Source: Oligoflexia bacterium (GTDB taxonomy: Bacteria > Bdellovibrionota_G > JALEGL01). From it: a stretch of 64,000 nt of DNA. A program made the position numbers and the translations under genes. Below the pieces are notes generated by a model, which was not told where the DNA came from, made no database searches, and saw only the letters and a list, made by a program, of their open reading frames with translations. This document shows, one piece after another, positions 54,218 to 63,769 of the stretch. Position 1 is the stretch's first letter. Each line of letters starts with the position of its first letter. Where the stretch lies: the NCBI GenBank assembly GCA_035326705.1, contig DAOLES010000005.1, positions 1 to 64,000 of the forward strand, written 5' to 3'.

Positions 54218-54924
54218 AAAAAATCTCCCTTATTTTTTCTTGTTTCAACGAAGAACATAACCCATTTTTTATAAAAGCCTTAAAGCTTTATAGTTCCAAT
54301 AAAAATCTTGAATTAATTTGTATTGACGGTGGTAGCACTGACAAAACATTATCTATCATTGAACAATATCCCAATATAATTTATGCGTCTCTTGCAAACA
54401 GCTCAAGAGCAGCTCGGCTTAACCTTGGCTTACAATATGCTACAGGTGATATTATTATTTTGCACCACCCACGTTCCATTCTCAGTTTAGATGCTTTTAA
54501 ACAATTAGAATCTCTCAAATCTGATACGTGGGGCGGATTTACCCACTGTTTTGATCACAGTGGGTTATTGTACAGTTTTACCTCTTGGTACTCTAATCAT
54601 ATTCGTTTACGATATAAGCAAATTGTTTACTTGGATCATTGCATCTTTTTACACAAACAATTTTTAACCTATCAACCCTTGTTTGAAGACGTTAAAATTT
54701 TTGAAGACACCTTATTGTCCAATAAACTAAAACAATACGCTAAACCTATTTTATTGCCCGCAATTAGCACAACATCATCCATACGTTTTAAAAAAAATGG
54801 TCTATTCAAACAAGCCTTACTAAACCAAATAGCTAAAATATTATTTATTGTTGGGATTCACCCTAACAGTATTGATAAACTTTATGAAAAAAACTTATCC
54901 TTAAACTCTCGCTATCAAAAATAA
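54214..54924 (+). CDS. Family 2 glycosyltransferase with altered DxD motif
   Basis: A 236-aa GT2-like protein. The N-terminal FSCFNEEHN, ELICIDGGSTDKTLSI and NSSRAARLNLGLQYATGDIIIL follow the family closely, resembling the TIGR04283 subgroup. Where a DxD or HADT-type metal motif is expected it has L-H-H-P-R-S, so metal-dependent catalysis may be altered or lost. C-terminal YLDHCIFLHKQF and EDTLLSNKL resemble the acceptor region. Coupled to the CDF gene. Function uncertain. Confidence 0.72.
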   Translation: MKKISLIFSCFNEEHNPFFIKALKLYSSNKNLELICIDGGSTDKTLSIIEQYPNIIYASLANSSRAARLNLGLQYATGDIIILHHPRSILSLDAFKQLESLKSDTWGGFTHCFDHSGLLYSFTSWYSNHIRLRYKQIVYLDHCIFLHKQFLTYQPLFEDVKIFEDTLLSNKLKQYAKPILLPAISTTSSIRFKKNGLFKQALLNQIAKILFIVGIHPNSIDKLYEKNLSLNSRYQK

Positions 54925-54946
54925 ACTTAAAAAGGATTCAGAAAAA

Positions 54947-55762
54947 TTAAGGCAATACTTTAGTTAAGTATTGATAGGCATCTTCTACCGTATCTGTAAA
55001 GTGAATCAAGTCTATGTCTTTATCACTGATGGTGCCCCAATCAGCCATGGCATTCATATTCATCACATCATTCCAATATTCTGTACCATAAATAACCACA
55101 GGAATTTTTCGTTTAATCTTTTGAGTTTGCATTAAGGTCATTAATTCTGCTAACTCATCCAAGGTACCAAAACCACCTGGAAAAATCACCAAGGCTTTGG
55201 ATTGATAGGCAAACCAATATTTACGCATAAAAAAGTAATGAAACTCAAAATTCAACTCCGGACTGATATAAGGATTGCTATTGGGTTCAAAAGGCAAAGA
55301 AATATTTAAACCAATGGATCTTCCTTTAGCTTGCTTTGCTCCCTTATTGGCGGCCTCCATCATGCCGGGACCACCTCCAGAACAAATATAATATTTTTGT
55401 TTTTTGCCGTGAGTTTTTTGTGTCCATTGCGTTAAACGTTTGGCTAAATCCACTGCGTCTTCATAATATTGGGCAAGCTTCACTTTTTTTTCTAGGCGAT
55501 GAACTTTTTGTGCTTGTAGGGATGTAGGATTTTTTTTGTCCAATTTATTTAAAAACTCTTTTTGCTCTTTTTTTGCTTCTTTAAGTGGAATAGAACGCGC
55601 GGAACCAAAAAAAACAATGGTATCTTCTACGCCTTCTTTGGCCAAAGCTTCTTCAGGCCCTAAGTATTCTGCTAAAATTCTAAGAGGACGTGCTTCCCGT
55701 GAATGAATAAAATATTGGCTTTCATAAAACTTGTCCAATTGACGCTTTGATATTTTTTTCAT
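54947..55762 (-). CDS. LOG-family nucleotide phosphoribohydrolase (TIGR00730)
   Basis: A 271-aa Rossmann-like protein. G-G-G-P-G-M-M-E-A-A-N near residue 130 and P-G-G-F-G-T-L-D-E near 195 are the paired signatures of LOG/lysine-decarboxylase-like proteins that remove the base from nucleoside 5'-monophosphates. The 80-residue N-terminal extension resembles the longer bacterial forms. A cytokinin role is not implied; general nucleotide turnover is more likely. Confidence 0.86.
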   Translation of the reverse strand: MKKISKRQLDKFYESQYFIHSREARPLRILAEYLGPEEALAKEGVEDTIVFFGSARSIPLKEAKKEQKEFLNKLDKKNPTSLQAQKVHRLEKKVKLAQYYEDAVDLAKRLTQWTQKTHGKKQKYYICSGGGPGMMEAANKGAKQAKGRSIGLNISLPFEPNSNPYISPELNFEFHYFFMRKYWFAYQSKALVIFPGGFGTLDELAELMTLMQTQKIKRKIPVVIYGTEYWNDVMNMNAMADWGTISDKDIDLIHFTDTVEDAYQYLTKVLP

Positions 55763-55835
55763 CGTGACAAAGTAACAGATACAATTTTAAGCGTATAGTT
55801 TTATTCAAGTTTATGGCCAGATAAAAATTGAACTT

Positions 55836-57128
55836 TTATTTTAAAACTTCTTCTGTGCGTTTACCTAAAACATAAAGACAGATTAAGCCCGGTATTGCCA
55901 TTAACATACCACTGACAAAAAACTGCGCATAACCGGCATGTTGAACCGTAAGTAAAGTATGGGCTTGCATGTATTCAATTAATTGGCCGGCAAATCCTGA
56001 AAAAAATGTGCGCCCAAAAGAAGCCAAACTGGCAAATAAAGCATATTGGCTGGCTGTAAAACTTTTATTGGTTAATTTTCCCATCAAAGCCACCAACGCA
56101 GCTGTACCGATGCCACTGGACATATCTTCAAAAAACACTATACCTGCAAAAACCATTTTGGTTGTTACGTAAGCCAAGATTGCATAGGCCCCTGTTGATA
56201 ATGCTTGCAAAATACCACCAACCCATAGACCTGCTTTATACCCAAAACGATAAATCACACCGCCACCAATAAAAAGTCCGGCCATGGTAGAGAAAAACCC
56301 AACTGTAGAACTGATAGCACCAATATCTTTATTGCTATAACCCAAATCTGCATAAAATGGCGAGGTCATTGATCCACAAATGGCATCACCAAACTTGTAC
56401 AATAAAATAAACAATAAAATTAAAATCGCTGATTCTCTTTTAAAAAAATCAAGAAAGGGATGAACAACAGCCTGTGTTAAGGATGATACTTTTTTGCTGT
56501 AGTTTTCTGGCTCATCTGCCCAAAAAGTTACCAATAAACCCAAGAGGGCAAAGAAGGATAATAAACGAAACATTTGATTGAATGTCCAATTCCAGGTGTC
56601 AGCATCAACAATCCAGATACAAAAACCACTGGCCACCCACATGGCAACACGATAGCCATAAACACCAAACGAGGCCCCAACACCAAGTTCGCTTTCATCT
56701 AAAATTTCATTACGATACGCATCAACCGCAACATCATGCGTGGCACTAAAAAAACACAGTAAAAAGCCGGCAATTGCAATCAAGGTCAACGATTGTTGGG
56801 GTTGAGCAAAACTCAAAGCTAAAAAGCTTAAAGCTAAAGCAATTTGAGTGATGGCTAGCCAACCTCTTCTGCGGCCAAATGATTTAAAGAAGGTATACCT
56901 ATCCAATAAAAATGCCCAAACAAAATTCCAAGAATACGGTACCGCTAAAAACGACATAAAACCTATGGTTGATAGATCGATGCCTTCCCTACGCAACCAT
57001 AACTTTAAAGTTTTATAAATCACCATGATGGGTAAACCGCTTGAGAACCCCAAGAGTAAAACAACCAACATTCGCTTTTGTAACAATAAGACCAATAACT
57101 CTTTAAACGAATGCTTTTGTTTTTCCAT
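55836..57128 (-). CDS. ampG: AmpG-like muropeptide permease (MFS)
   Basis: A 430-aa inner-membrane carrier with about twelve helices. GFSSGLPIMVIYKTLKLWLRREG, PYSWNFVWAFLLDRY, GRRRGWLAITQIALAL and FFSATHDVAVDAYR are AmpG signatures. AmpG imports GlcNAc-anhydroMurNAc peptides for cell-wall recycling. I start at ATG 57128, with GAGG upstream; a TTG two codons earlier is possible. No ampC or ampR is adjacent. Confidence 0.88.
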   Translation of the reverse strand: MEKQKHSFKELLVLLLQKRMLVVLLLGFSSGLPIMVIYKTLKLWLRREGIDLSTIGFMSFLAVPYSWNFVWAFLLDRYTFFKSFGRRRGWLAITQIALALSFLALSFAQPQQSLTLIAIAGFLLCFFSATHDVAVDAYRNEILDESELGVGASFGVYGYRVAMWVASGFCIWIVDADTWNWTFNQMFRLLSFFALLGLLVTFWADEPENYSKKVSSLTQAVVHPFLDFFKRESAILILLFILLYKFGDAICGSMTSPFYADLGYSNKDIGAISSTVGFFSTMAGLFIGGGVIYRFGYKAGLWVGGILQALSTGAYAILAYVTTKMVFAGIVFFEDMSSGIGTAALVALMGKLTNKSFTASQYALFASLASFGRTFFSGFAGQLIEYMQAHTLLTVQHAGYAQFFVSGMLMAIPGLICLYVLGKRTEEVLK

Positions 57129-57154
57129 AATCAATGACCTCTTTATTATATTGT

Positions 57155-57994
57155 TTAAGCTTCTTTTTTTACATGAACGTCCATTTGTGGGAACGGAATT
57201 TCAATTTTTGCTTTATCCAAAGCTGTTTTAACTTGATACACCATATCTTCATGTACTGACCAGTAATCTTTTACATCACACCAAAGACGCACCTGCCAAT
57301 TAACTGCGGAATCCCCCAAACTTTGTAGCATAACTTGCGATGCCGGCTCACTTAAGCCCAGTTTTGTATTGGCCACCGCTTGTTCTAAGGCTTTTCGAGT
57401 AGCATCCATATCTGCGCTGTAAGAAACGCCTACAGAAACATCAACTCTTCTGGTTGGAAAACCAGCATAATTTTTTATAGTTGAACTGAAAATATTGCTG
57501 TTAGGAACAGTAATCTTAATATTACTGATACTTTTAAGAACTGTACTGAAAATTTGAATTTCTTCTACGGTTCCAGACTCACTACCGGCTTCAATAAAAT
57601 CACCTACTTTAAACGGTCTAAACAACAAAAGCATAAAACCTGCTGCCAAGTTAGATAAGGTTCCTTGTAGCGCCAAACCTATAGCTAAACCAGCCGCCCC
57701 CAACATGGCCGCAATACTGGTGGTTTTGATACCAAAAACATTTAAACACGATAATAAGACCAAACCCAAAACCAAGTAACGAAACATGTTAGCAACAAAC
57801 TTGGTGATGGTTAGATCAACCGCTGTACGCCCAAGAACTTTTTTAATTGCATTTCTAGCCCATAGCGATAGCATCCAGCCAATAAAAAGCAACCCAATGG
57901 CTAAAAGTATTTTTACACCATACTTTATGCTTAACTCAAGCATCCATTCTTTATTGGCTTCTACACTGTCTAACGATAGTTTTGAAAAATCCAT
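57155..57994 (-). CDS. mscS: Small-conductance mechanosensitive channel, MscS-like
   Basis: A 279-aa homoheptameric channel subunit releasing solutes on hypo-osmotic shock. Three N-terminal helices are followed by the pore-lining pattern GAAGLAIGLALQGTLSNLAAG (about residues 94-114), then the beta domain with GDFIEAGSESGTVEEIQIFST and PNSNIFSSTI. The length matches E. coli MscS. It precedes ampG in the same direction. Confidence 0.95.
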   Translation of the reverse strand: MDFSKLSLDSVEANKEWMLELSIKYGVKILLAIGLLFIGWMLSLWARNAIKKVLGRTAVDLTITKFVANMFRYLVLGLVLLSCLNVFGIKTTSIAAMLGAAGLAIGLALQGTLSNLAAGFMLLLFRPFKVGDFIEAGSESGTVEEIQIFSTVLKSISNIKITVPNSNIFSSTIKNYAGFPTRRVDVSVGVSYSADMDATRKALEQAVANTKLGLSEPASQVMLQSLGDSAVNWQVRLWCDVKDYWSVHEDMVYQVKTALDKAKIEIPFPQMDVHVKKEA

Positions 57995-58045
57995 GTTATA
58001 CTGACTAACATTTGCTCAATCTGCTGGCAAGTTTATGACCGTCAG

Positions 58046-59233
58046 TTAATCTTTGACAGCTTTAATAAATTTCTGCATAAAAAAGCCGTCCGTTCCTTCT
58101 GTATCTGGTCTGAAATAAATAGGCTCTCCTTGCATAATAAAATGCGAATGTTTTAATAAAAAATCACTGCATACTTTTTCATTTTCATTTTTATTCAACG
58201 AGCACGTAATGTAATATAAACTGCCCTTATCTTTTACATATTGACTGTACCTGCTTAAAATTTTTTTTTGTAATTTAGGAAAAGATTCAACCCATGTTGG
58301 GGTCATAGTCCATTTGGCCATAGGGTTGCGCCGTAAAGTCCCTAAGCCAGAACATGGTGAGTCTACAAGCACGTGATCAAACATTTTTTGCCCAACAATG
58401 GGTCTGGGATCATCTTGCCCAACCCACTGAGTTTGAATGTTCTTAACGCCCAAACGCCTGGCTCTTTGCTTAAGCTTTTCTAAAACACGACTGTCACTAT
58501 CTGTGGCTAAGATTTCTCCACTATTTTCTAATAATGCCGCCATAGCAAAACTTTTTCCGCCTGTACGGGCACAAGCATCCAATACTTTAGCATGCTCTGG
58601 TAAATCCATTTTTAATACACACAACTGACTGGCTTCATCTTGTGGTTCTAACCAACCATTTTTGTAAGCCCTGTGATGTTTGATATTGGTTCTTTGTTCT
58701 AGTTCAATTGCCCATGGTGAGTATGCACTGGGCTTAGCGCTAATGTTTTCAGCTTTTAAAAACTCTAAGACTGAATCTCTATCTGTCTTTAAGGTATTCA
58801 CTCTAAACACTGCTTTGGCTGGCTCATTCATGGCTAAAGCCAAATCTATACTGGGTTCAAAACCAAATTGTGACACCCAAAGCTGCAAAAGCCATGTTGG
58901 AAAAGATACTTCAATAGCAACTTTATCTAATGGTTGCTTAGACCAATGCACATAATCAAATGTGCTTTTCATATTATTGATCTCCGTGAGTTTTTTTTGT
59001 ATCTGTTCCCAGTCCATTTTACTAGGCGCAATATCGCCCCAAAGTTTCCGACGCCAGCGTATACAATTAAAAAATAAATTACTAAGATATCGGCGCTCAC
59101 CCGAATGAAGCTGGCGTGAGGAGAGAATATTTTTCTTTGCCAAAGAAAAACTGAGCCCAGGATTAGAAAAAGACTGTACCACTGCCTGTTTAAGCAGGCT
59201 CCATCCTTGTTCCGAAACCTTTTGCATACCCAT
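58046..59233 (-). CDS. RsmB/NOP-family RNA (cytosine-5) methyltransferase
   Basis: A 395-aa SAM-dependent enzyme. The SAM site VLDACARTGGKSFAMAAL, motif IV D-S-P-C-S-G-L-G-T-L-R-R-N-P and motif VI Y-Y-I-T-C-S-L (catalytic Cys) are clear. The N-terminal region is a degenerate NusB-like or RNA-binding part. It resembles RsmB, which methylates 16S C967, but without a full NusB domain the exact target is uncertain. It starts seven bases after the ispG stop. Confidence 0.87.
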   Translation of the reverse strand: MGMQKVSEQGWSLLKQAVVQSFSNPGLSFSLAKKNILSSRQLHSGERRYLSNLFFNCIRWRRKLWGDIAPSKMDWEQIQKKLTEINNMKSTFDYVHWSKQPLDKVAIEVSFPTWLLQLWVSQFGFEPSIDLALAMNEPAKAVFRVNTLKTDRDSVLEFLKAENISAKPSAYSPWAIELEQRTNIKHHRAYKNGWLEPQDEASQLCVLKMDLPEHAKVLDACARTGGKSFAMAALLENSGEILATDSDSRVLEKLKQRARRLGVKNIQTQWVGQDDPRPIVGQKMFDHVLVDSPCSGLGTLRRNPMAKWTMTPTWVESFPKLQKKILSRYSQYVKDKGSLYYITCSLNKNENEKVCSDFLLKHSHFIMQGEPIYFRPDTEGTDGFFMQKFIKAVKD

Positions 59234-59240
59234 ACGTCGT

Positions 59241-61217
59241 CTACGCTCTGGGTTCTATCCATTTATCATGGGCTTTAATCAGCGCAATCAATTCTTCATC
59301 GGCTTTTGCACTGGGAATACTTCTTTTTACGCACTCTTTACCCACGTATAAATTGATGTGCCCTGGACCTGAGCCTACGTAACCAAAATCAGCATCCGCC
59401 ATTTCTCCTGGTCCATTAACAATACAGCCCATAATAGCAATTTTTAAACCTTTGAGATGCCCTGTTTTACTGCGTATTCTTGCCGTGGTTTCTTGCAAAT
59501 CAAACAAGGTTCTTCCACACGATGGACAGGCAATATAATCGGTTTTGGTCATCCGCAAACGTGAAGCCTGTAAAACCAAATAACATAAGTCCCTATTAAA
59601 CTGTGCGCCAAAGACGCTTTCTACTTCAACCGAATCTCCTAACCCTTCACACAATAAGGCGCCCAATTCTACAGCTGCTTTAAGCTGGGTTGCTTCCTTG
59701 TTGAGTTTTTCTTCTCCAACATAGACCAAGTGTAGGGGTAACTGCACGCTGTGCTTGTCCATCCATACTTTTAATTTTCTAACAATGGCAATTAAACTGT
59801 GACCTCTTACTTCAAAACCAACCTTGTGCTTTGCAAAAAACTCAAGATCGATACTGGCCAGTTGATCAACATCACTGAGCCACTCAAATCGCAACCACAA
59901 TAATTTATTATCCATCATTGGCATTAATTTATCTGCATACTGTTTTTCTGCCCAGACAGGACTAACCATCACACTTAGTTCATCATAGTCTTCTGGCTGG
60001 ATACCCAGCTTTTGCATTTGTAAACTTTGAATGCGTACACACCTAGAAACCTTTGCCTCCAGACAACTATGCATTATTTTATGCTGATTATTTTTATCGT
60101 TGGTGGTCTCCAGTTTAAACACAACTTTTTCAATAGGGTAATCTTCATCTTTCAATAGTTCTACGTCACTTGCTTGCAGTTGACCTACAGCTGTTCGCAC
60201 CAATTGTTTGTGCCCATAGCTGATCTTATCTAAATCATAATTTTCGCTGGCATGACGATGGTATTGATACATATCCCAGCTGGGAATGATATTATCCATC
60301 TTATCTGCTTCTCTTTCTTGCATGGCTGTTGCAACGGGACGCTCATACAATGCCAATAAAGCTTTAGCAACTGGGATTTCATGCTCTGGATCTTCCGTCA
60401 ATGATACCCTAATGGTATCGCCTAAACCATCAGCCAATAAACTGCCAATACCCATGGCGGACTTGATTCGGCCATCCTCTCCATCTCCAGCTTCAGTCAC
60501 ACCCAAATGTAAAGGATAATGCATGTCATGTTGCTGCATGTGACTAACCAAAAGTCTATACGCCTGAATCATCACCATTGGATTAGACGCTTTCATGGAT
60601 AGCACAATGTTATGAAAGTTTTCACTCTTGGCAATACGTAAAAATTCCATGGCAGACTCCACCATGCCTAAAGGTGTGTCTCCATAACGACTCATGATTC
60701 TATCGGACAAAGAACCATGGTTGGTGCCAATGCGCAAAGCCACACCATTTTCTTTGGCTTTATTCAATAAGGGTAAAAAGGTATCATAAATTCTATCCAA
60801 CTCTTCTTGATAGGCAGCATCAGTATATTCAACCATATTAAAAGCTTTTTTATCAGCAAAATTACCTGGGTTGATTCTCACTTTTTCATAAAGTTCACAG
60901 GCTCTTAAGGCTACTTTGGGTTGAAAATGAACATCCGCCACCAAAGGCACATGCAAATTGCGTTTTTGCATTTCTTTACGAATTTCAACTGTATTTTCTA
61001 ACTCGGTTAAGTTGGGGGTTGTAATGCGGACAATTTGACAGCCCACATCGATCAGACGAGCAATTTGATCCACCGTGGCTTGCGTATCTTTGGTGGGAGT
61101 AGTGGTCATAGATTGAACAACAATTTTATGTTGTCCACCAATTCTAATATCCCCTACGGATACTTCATGGGTTTTACGACGATAAGCATGTAAAAAATTG
61201 TTGGTGTATGCTAGCAT
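59241..61217 (-). CDS. ispG: 4-hydroxy-3-methylbut-2-enyl diphosphate synthase, long form
   Basis: A 658-aa [4Fe-4S] enzyme of the MEP isoprenoid pathway. The N-terminal TIM barrel shows GGQHKIVVQSMTTTPTKD and LRIGTNHGSLSD. The C-terminal domain carries A-C-P-S-C-G-R and G-C-I-V-N-G-P-G-E, the three cluster cysteines. A roughly 250-residue insert (about 290-540) makes it nearly twice the E. coli length. That form is known from Bacteroidetes, Chlamydiae and plants. Its redox partner could be the ferredoxin in this window (inference). Confidence 0.95.
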   Translation of the reverse strand: MLAYTNNFLHAYRRKTHEVSVGDIRIGGQHKIVVQSMTTTPTKDTQATVDQIARLIDVGCQIVRITTPNLTELENTVEIRKEMQKRNLHVPLVADVHFQPKVALRACELYEKVRINPGNFADKKAFNMVEYTDAAYQEELDRIYDTFLPLLNKAKENGVALRIGTNHGSLSDRIMSRYGDTPLGMVESAMEFLRIAKSENFHNIVLSMKASNPMVMIQAYRLLVSHMQQHDMHYPLHLGVTEAGDGEDGRIKSAMGIGSLLADGLGDTIRVSLTEDPEHEIPVAKALLALYERPVATAMQEREADKMDNIIPSWDMYQYHRHASENYDLDKISYGHKQLVRTAVGQLQASDVELLKDEDYPIEKVVFKLETTNDKNNQHKIMHSCLEAKVSRCVRIQSLQMQKLGIQPEDYDELSVMVSPVWAEKQYADKLMPMMDNKLLWLRFEWLSDVDQLASIDLEFFAKHKVGFEVRGHSLIAIVRKLKVWMDKHSVQLPLHLVYVGEEKLNKEATQLKAAVELGALLCEGLGDSVEVESVFGAQFNRDLCYLVLQASRLRMTKTDYIACPSCGRTLFDLQETTARIRSKTGHLKGLKIAIMGCIVNGPGEMADADFGYVGSGPGHINLYVGKECVKRSIPSAKADEELIALIKAHDKWIEPRA

Positions 61218-61325
61218 GCTACACTTATCTATAAATTTATGCCTTTCGTCAAGGCCACAAAATAATAAATCTAAAGGTCATTGGATATACAATAAAGTAA
61301 GAAAAATAAAGAAGATGTTTGGGTT

Positions 61326-61347
61326 CTCCCTGTCGTAAAACAGGGAG
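61326..61347 (-). terminator. Hairpin downstream of the secreted gene
   Basis: An 8-bp stem (CTCCCTGT with ACAGGGAG) inside a further GGGT/ACCC pairing, 18 bases past the stop of the gene at 61365-62015 on the minus strand. A T-rich tract follows only after about ten bases, so efficiency is uncertain. Confidence 0.6.
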
Positions 61348-61364
61348 CATACCCAAAAATAAGA

Positions 61365-62015
61365 TTAATAATTTAAAACTAAATTGATTGTTTCCACTGA
61401 AGAAGGGCCTGATTGTTGTCTAGGTAAATTACCAATCACAGGCTCATCGGTGATCACATCCCAAAAATTTTCTGTTACTTTAATGTCAACGTTAAGTTGA
61501 TAATAAAGCTCATCCACTGCACCACTTGCTCTACTTAAGGCTCTGTAATCACTGAACAACAAGGTATATTGAATTGTTTGACTGCATTGATCATAGTTAC
61601 CACAGCTGTCTTGATCCAATCGCTTATAAACTTGTTTAGAGAATTTTCTTTTGGTTACCAATTCTCGTTGTTCTTGTTCAGGAATTACTTCATTGTTCCA
61701 ACCTGAAACAGGGACAGAAGCAAGTTCACCTGAAATACCTTCACAGTTAGAGAAAACCAAAGAATAATACGGCTTGTTGTTTTTTTCAGCTGTAATTGTA
61801 CAACCACCATCAACATCAGCAACTGGGCTATAAAAATATGGCATTAACTGGTTATCCACCGTACCAATTTCACTAACAATTGTTTGCTCTTCAGTCAATG
61901 CTGGTCCTGGCTTTGGATAAGGGATATCATCTCCATAGATGCCTTGAGCCATAATTTGACTGCTGATTAATAATACTACTACTGTCGTTGTTTTTTTAAG
62001 TGTTTCCATCATCAT
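61365..62015 (-). CDS. Secreted protein of unknown function
   Basis: About 216 aa with a signal peptide (VVVLLISSQIMA, cleaved near MAQG). The mature part has paired cysteines (DGGCTITAEK ... FSNCEGIS and DSCGNYDQCSQ) and a strand-rich C-terminus ending ETINLVLNY. No known domain recognised. Three consecutive Met-type codons at the start leave the exact N-terminus open. It lies between yifB and ispG and ends at a hairpin. Confidence 0.65.
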   Translation of the reverse strand: MMMETLKKTTTVVVLLISSQIMAQGIYGDDIPYPKPGPALTEEQTIVSEIGTVDNQLMPYFYSPVADVDGGCTITAEKNNKPYYSLVFSNCEGISGELASVPVSGWNNEVIPEQEQRELVTKRKFSKQVYKRLDQDSCGNYDQCSQTIQYTLLFSDYRALSRASGAVDELYYQLNVDIKVTENFWDVITDEPVIGNLPRQQSGPSSVETINLVLNY

Positions 62016-62060
62016 GCATCATGAACTATGCAATAAAATGCATTGTGTCAAATACTTTTT

Positions 62061-63608
62061 TCACTCTATCTTTGGCCAATGCTGATAGCTGTAAGCCTCA
62101 TAAACATGCTTAAGCTCTACTGTCTTACTTTGTTCATAATCAGCAATACTCCGGGCTACTCTTAGCATTTTTTCTACCCTTCTAAAGGACAGGAGGTTTT
62201 TCTGAGTCCAGTTTTCTATTTGCTGATCTACCACCAAAGAAACCGGATTTTTTTGCCAAAACAGTTTGCTGTTAACTCTGGCGTTGCTTTGTTTTTGACT
62301 GCTTAAATAACGTTTTGCTTGTTGTTTTCTGGCTTGAAGTATCTTGTTACACACAGATTGATCGTCTTCAAACTGCTTTTGGTCCTGTTTAACACTACTC
62401 CAGGAAATCTTTGGGATATAGATGACCATGTCAATGCGTTCACGTATGGGTTTAGATAGTTTATCCATGTATTTTTGAATCTCTCTATAGCTGCATTGGC
62501 AATAGTTTTTGTTTTCTCCTCGTCCACCACAAGGGCATAAATTACTGGTTCCTACCAACATAAACTCTGAAGGTAAGGTAAAGTGCCCTTCACTTCTAAC
62601 CACAGAAATTTCATGGTTTTCCAAGGCTTCACGCAAACTCTCTAAAATATCTCTGCGAAACTCGGTAATTTCATCCAAACAAAGTATGCCTTTGTGAGCA
62701 CGCGTAAACTCTCCCATACTAAAAGGCCGCCCTCCACCAACCATACCTGCTAAAGACGAGGTATGATGTGGCATCTGAAAAGGTCTACTGGCATCGTATT
62801 GTTGCGCATATTGTTTTGAAAGACTTTTAATTTTAACAATCTCTTTTTGCTCTTGTGTATTGGGAGCTGGATAAATTGCATTGAGTCTTTTGGCCATAAA
62901 ACTTTTTCCCACTCCAGGCGGCCCCAACAACAAAACATTGTGCTCACCAGCCACAGCAATTTGCAAGGCTCTTTTTACTTTATATTGTCCTTTGATGTCA
63001 TGCCAAGAATAAGTTTTACTTGTTTTGAGCGCAACGGTTTTTAAGCTTTGTCCTTGTTTATTCCCAGCCATAACTTCTATCAATTCTTGTAAGGACTGGA
63101 TACCAACTATAGACAAATCATCTTTAAAATAGGATAAAGGTGTTTGATTTTCAGACGCTAAAAACAATTTTTTGTAGCCTTGTTCCGCCGCAAACAAACT
63201 CGCAGCCATTGCTCCTTGAACAGGCAAAATCTCCCCCTTCAGTGACAATTCACCCAGAAATAGACTGTTTTCTATCTCTTCTTTATTTATTTTTCCTAAA
63301 GCAGATAAAATGGCCACAGCTATAGCCAAGTCTAACAGTGTGCCTTCTTTTTTAATGGCCGCCGGCATTAAGTTTACAATAATACTGTAATCAGAACAGT
63401 TGATGCCCAGCTGAGCCAAAGCTGCACTAACCCTACTTTTACCTTCCAAAACAGCATTTTGTGCTAAACCAATGATATTAAACTTAGGCATGCCGCGTTT
63501 AACTTCTACTTCTATAGACACCGTAAATGCTTGCAAAGCTTGAAATCCCAGAGAAAAAACACGTTCTTTCGTGTTATCCCCCGTTAAATCTATGGTTTTT
63601 TTAGTCAT
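62061..63608 (-). CDS. YifB/ComM-family Mg-chelatase-like AAA ATPase
   Basis: A 515-aa ATPase. The N-terminal domain (GLAQNAVLEGKSRVSAAL, NLMPAAIKKEG) is that of YifB/ComM. The central AAA module has Walker A G-P-P-G-V-G-K-S, Walker B LCLDEITEF and a sensor region SNLCPCGGRG. The Cys-rich CPCGG...CQC insert is normal for the family. ComM is a branch-migration helicase in natural transformation of Haemophilus and Vibrio; that role is not established here. Confidence 0.92.
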   Translation of the reverse strand: MTKKTIDLTGDNTKERVFSLGFQALQAFTVSIEVEVKRGMPKFNIIGLAQNAVLEGKSRVSAALAQLGINCSDYSIIVNLMPAAIKKEGTLLDLAIAVAILSALGKINKEEIENSLFLGELSLKGEILPVQGAMAASLFAAEQGYKKLFLASENQTPLSYFKDDLSIVGIQSLQELIEVMAGNKQGQSLKTVALKTSKTYSWHDIKGQYKVKRALQIAVAGEHNVLLLGPPGVGKSFMAKRLNAIYPAPNTQEQKEIVKIKSLSKQYAQQYDASRPFQMPHHTSSLAGMVGGGRPFSMGEFTRAHKGILCLDEITEFRRDILESLREALENHEISVVRSEGHFTLPSEFMLVGTSNLCPCGGRGENKNYCQCSYREIQKYMDKLSKPIRERIDMVIYIPKISWSSVKQDQKQFEDDQSVCNKILQARKQQAKRYLSSQKQSNARVNSKLFWQKNPVSLVVDQQIENWTQKNLLSFRRVEKMLRVARSIADYEQSKTVELKHVYEAYSYQHWPKIE

Positions 63609-63769
63609 AGAGAAAAGCTAAGCATGTTTTAGGCCAACCTGTACCAATTGGTTTTTATTAGAAGTAACTTGTTTGATTTAATCTTAGAATCATAAATAAA
63701 ATGACTATTCATGGGTAGAATAAAAAAGATTTTACAATTTTCCTGATAGGACGTACATTATTTGCAGTT

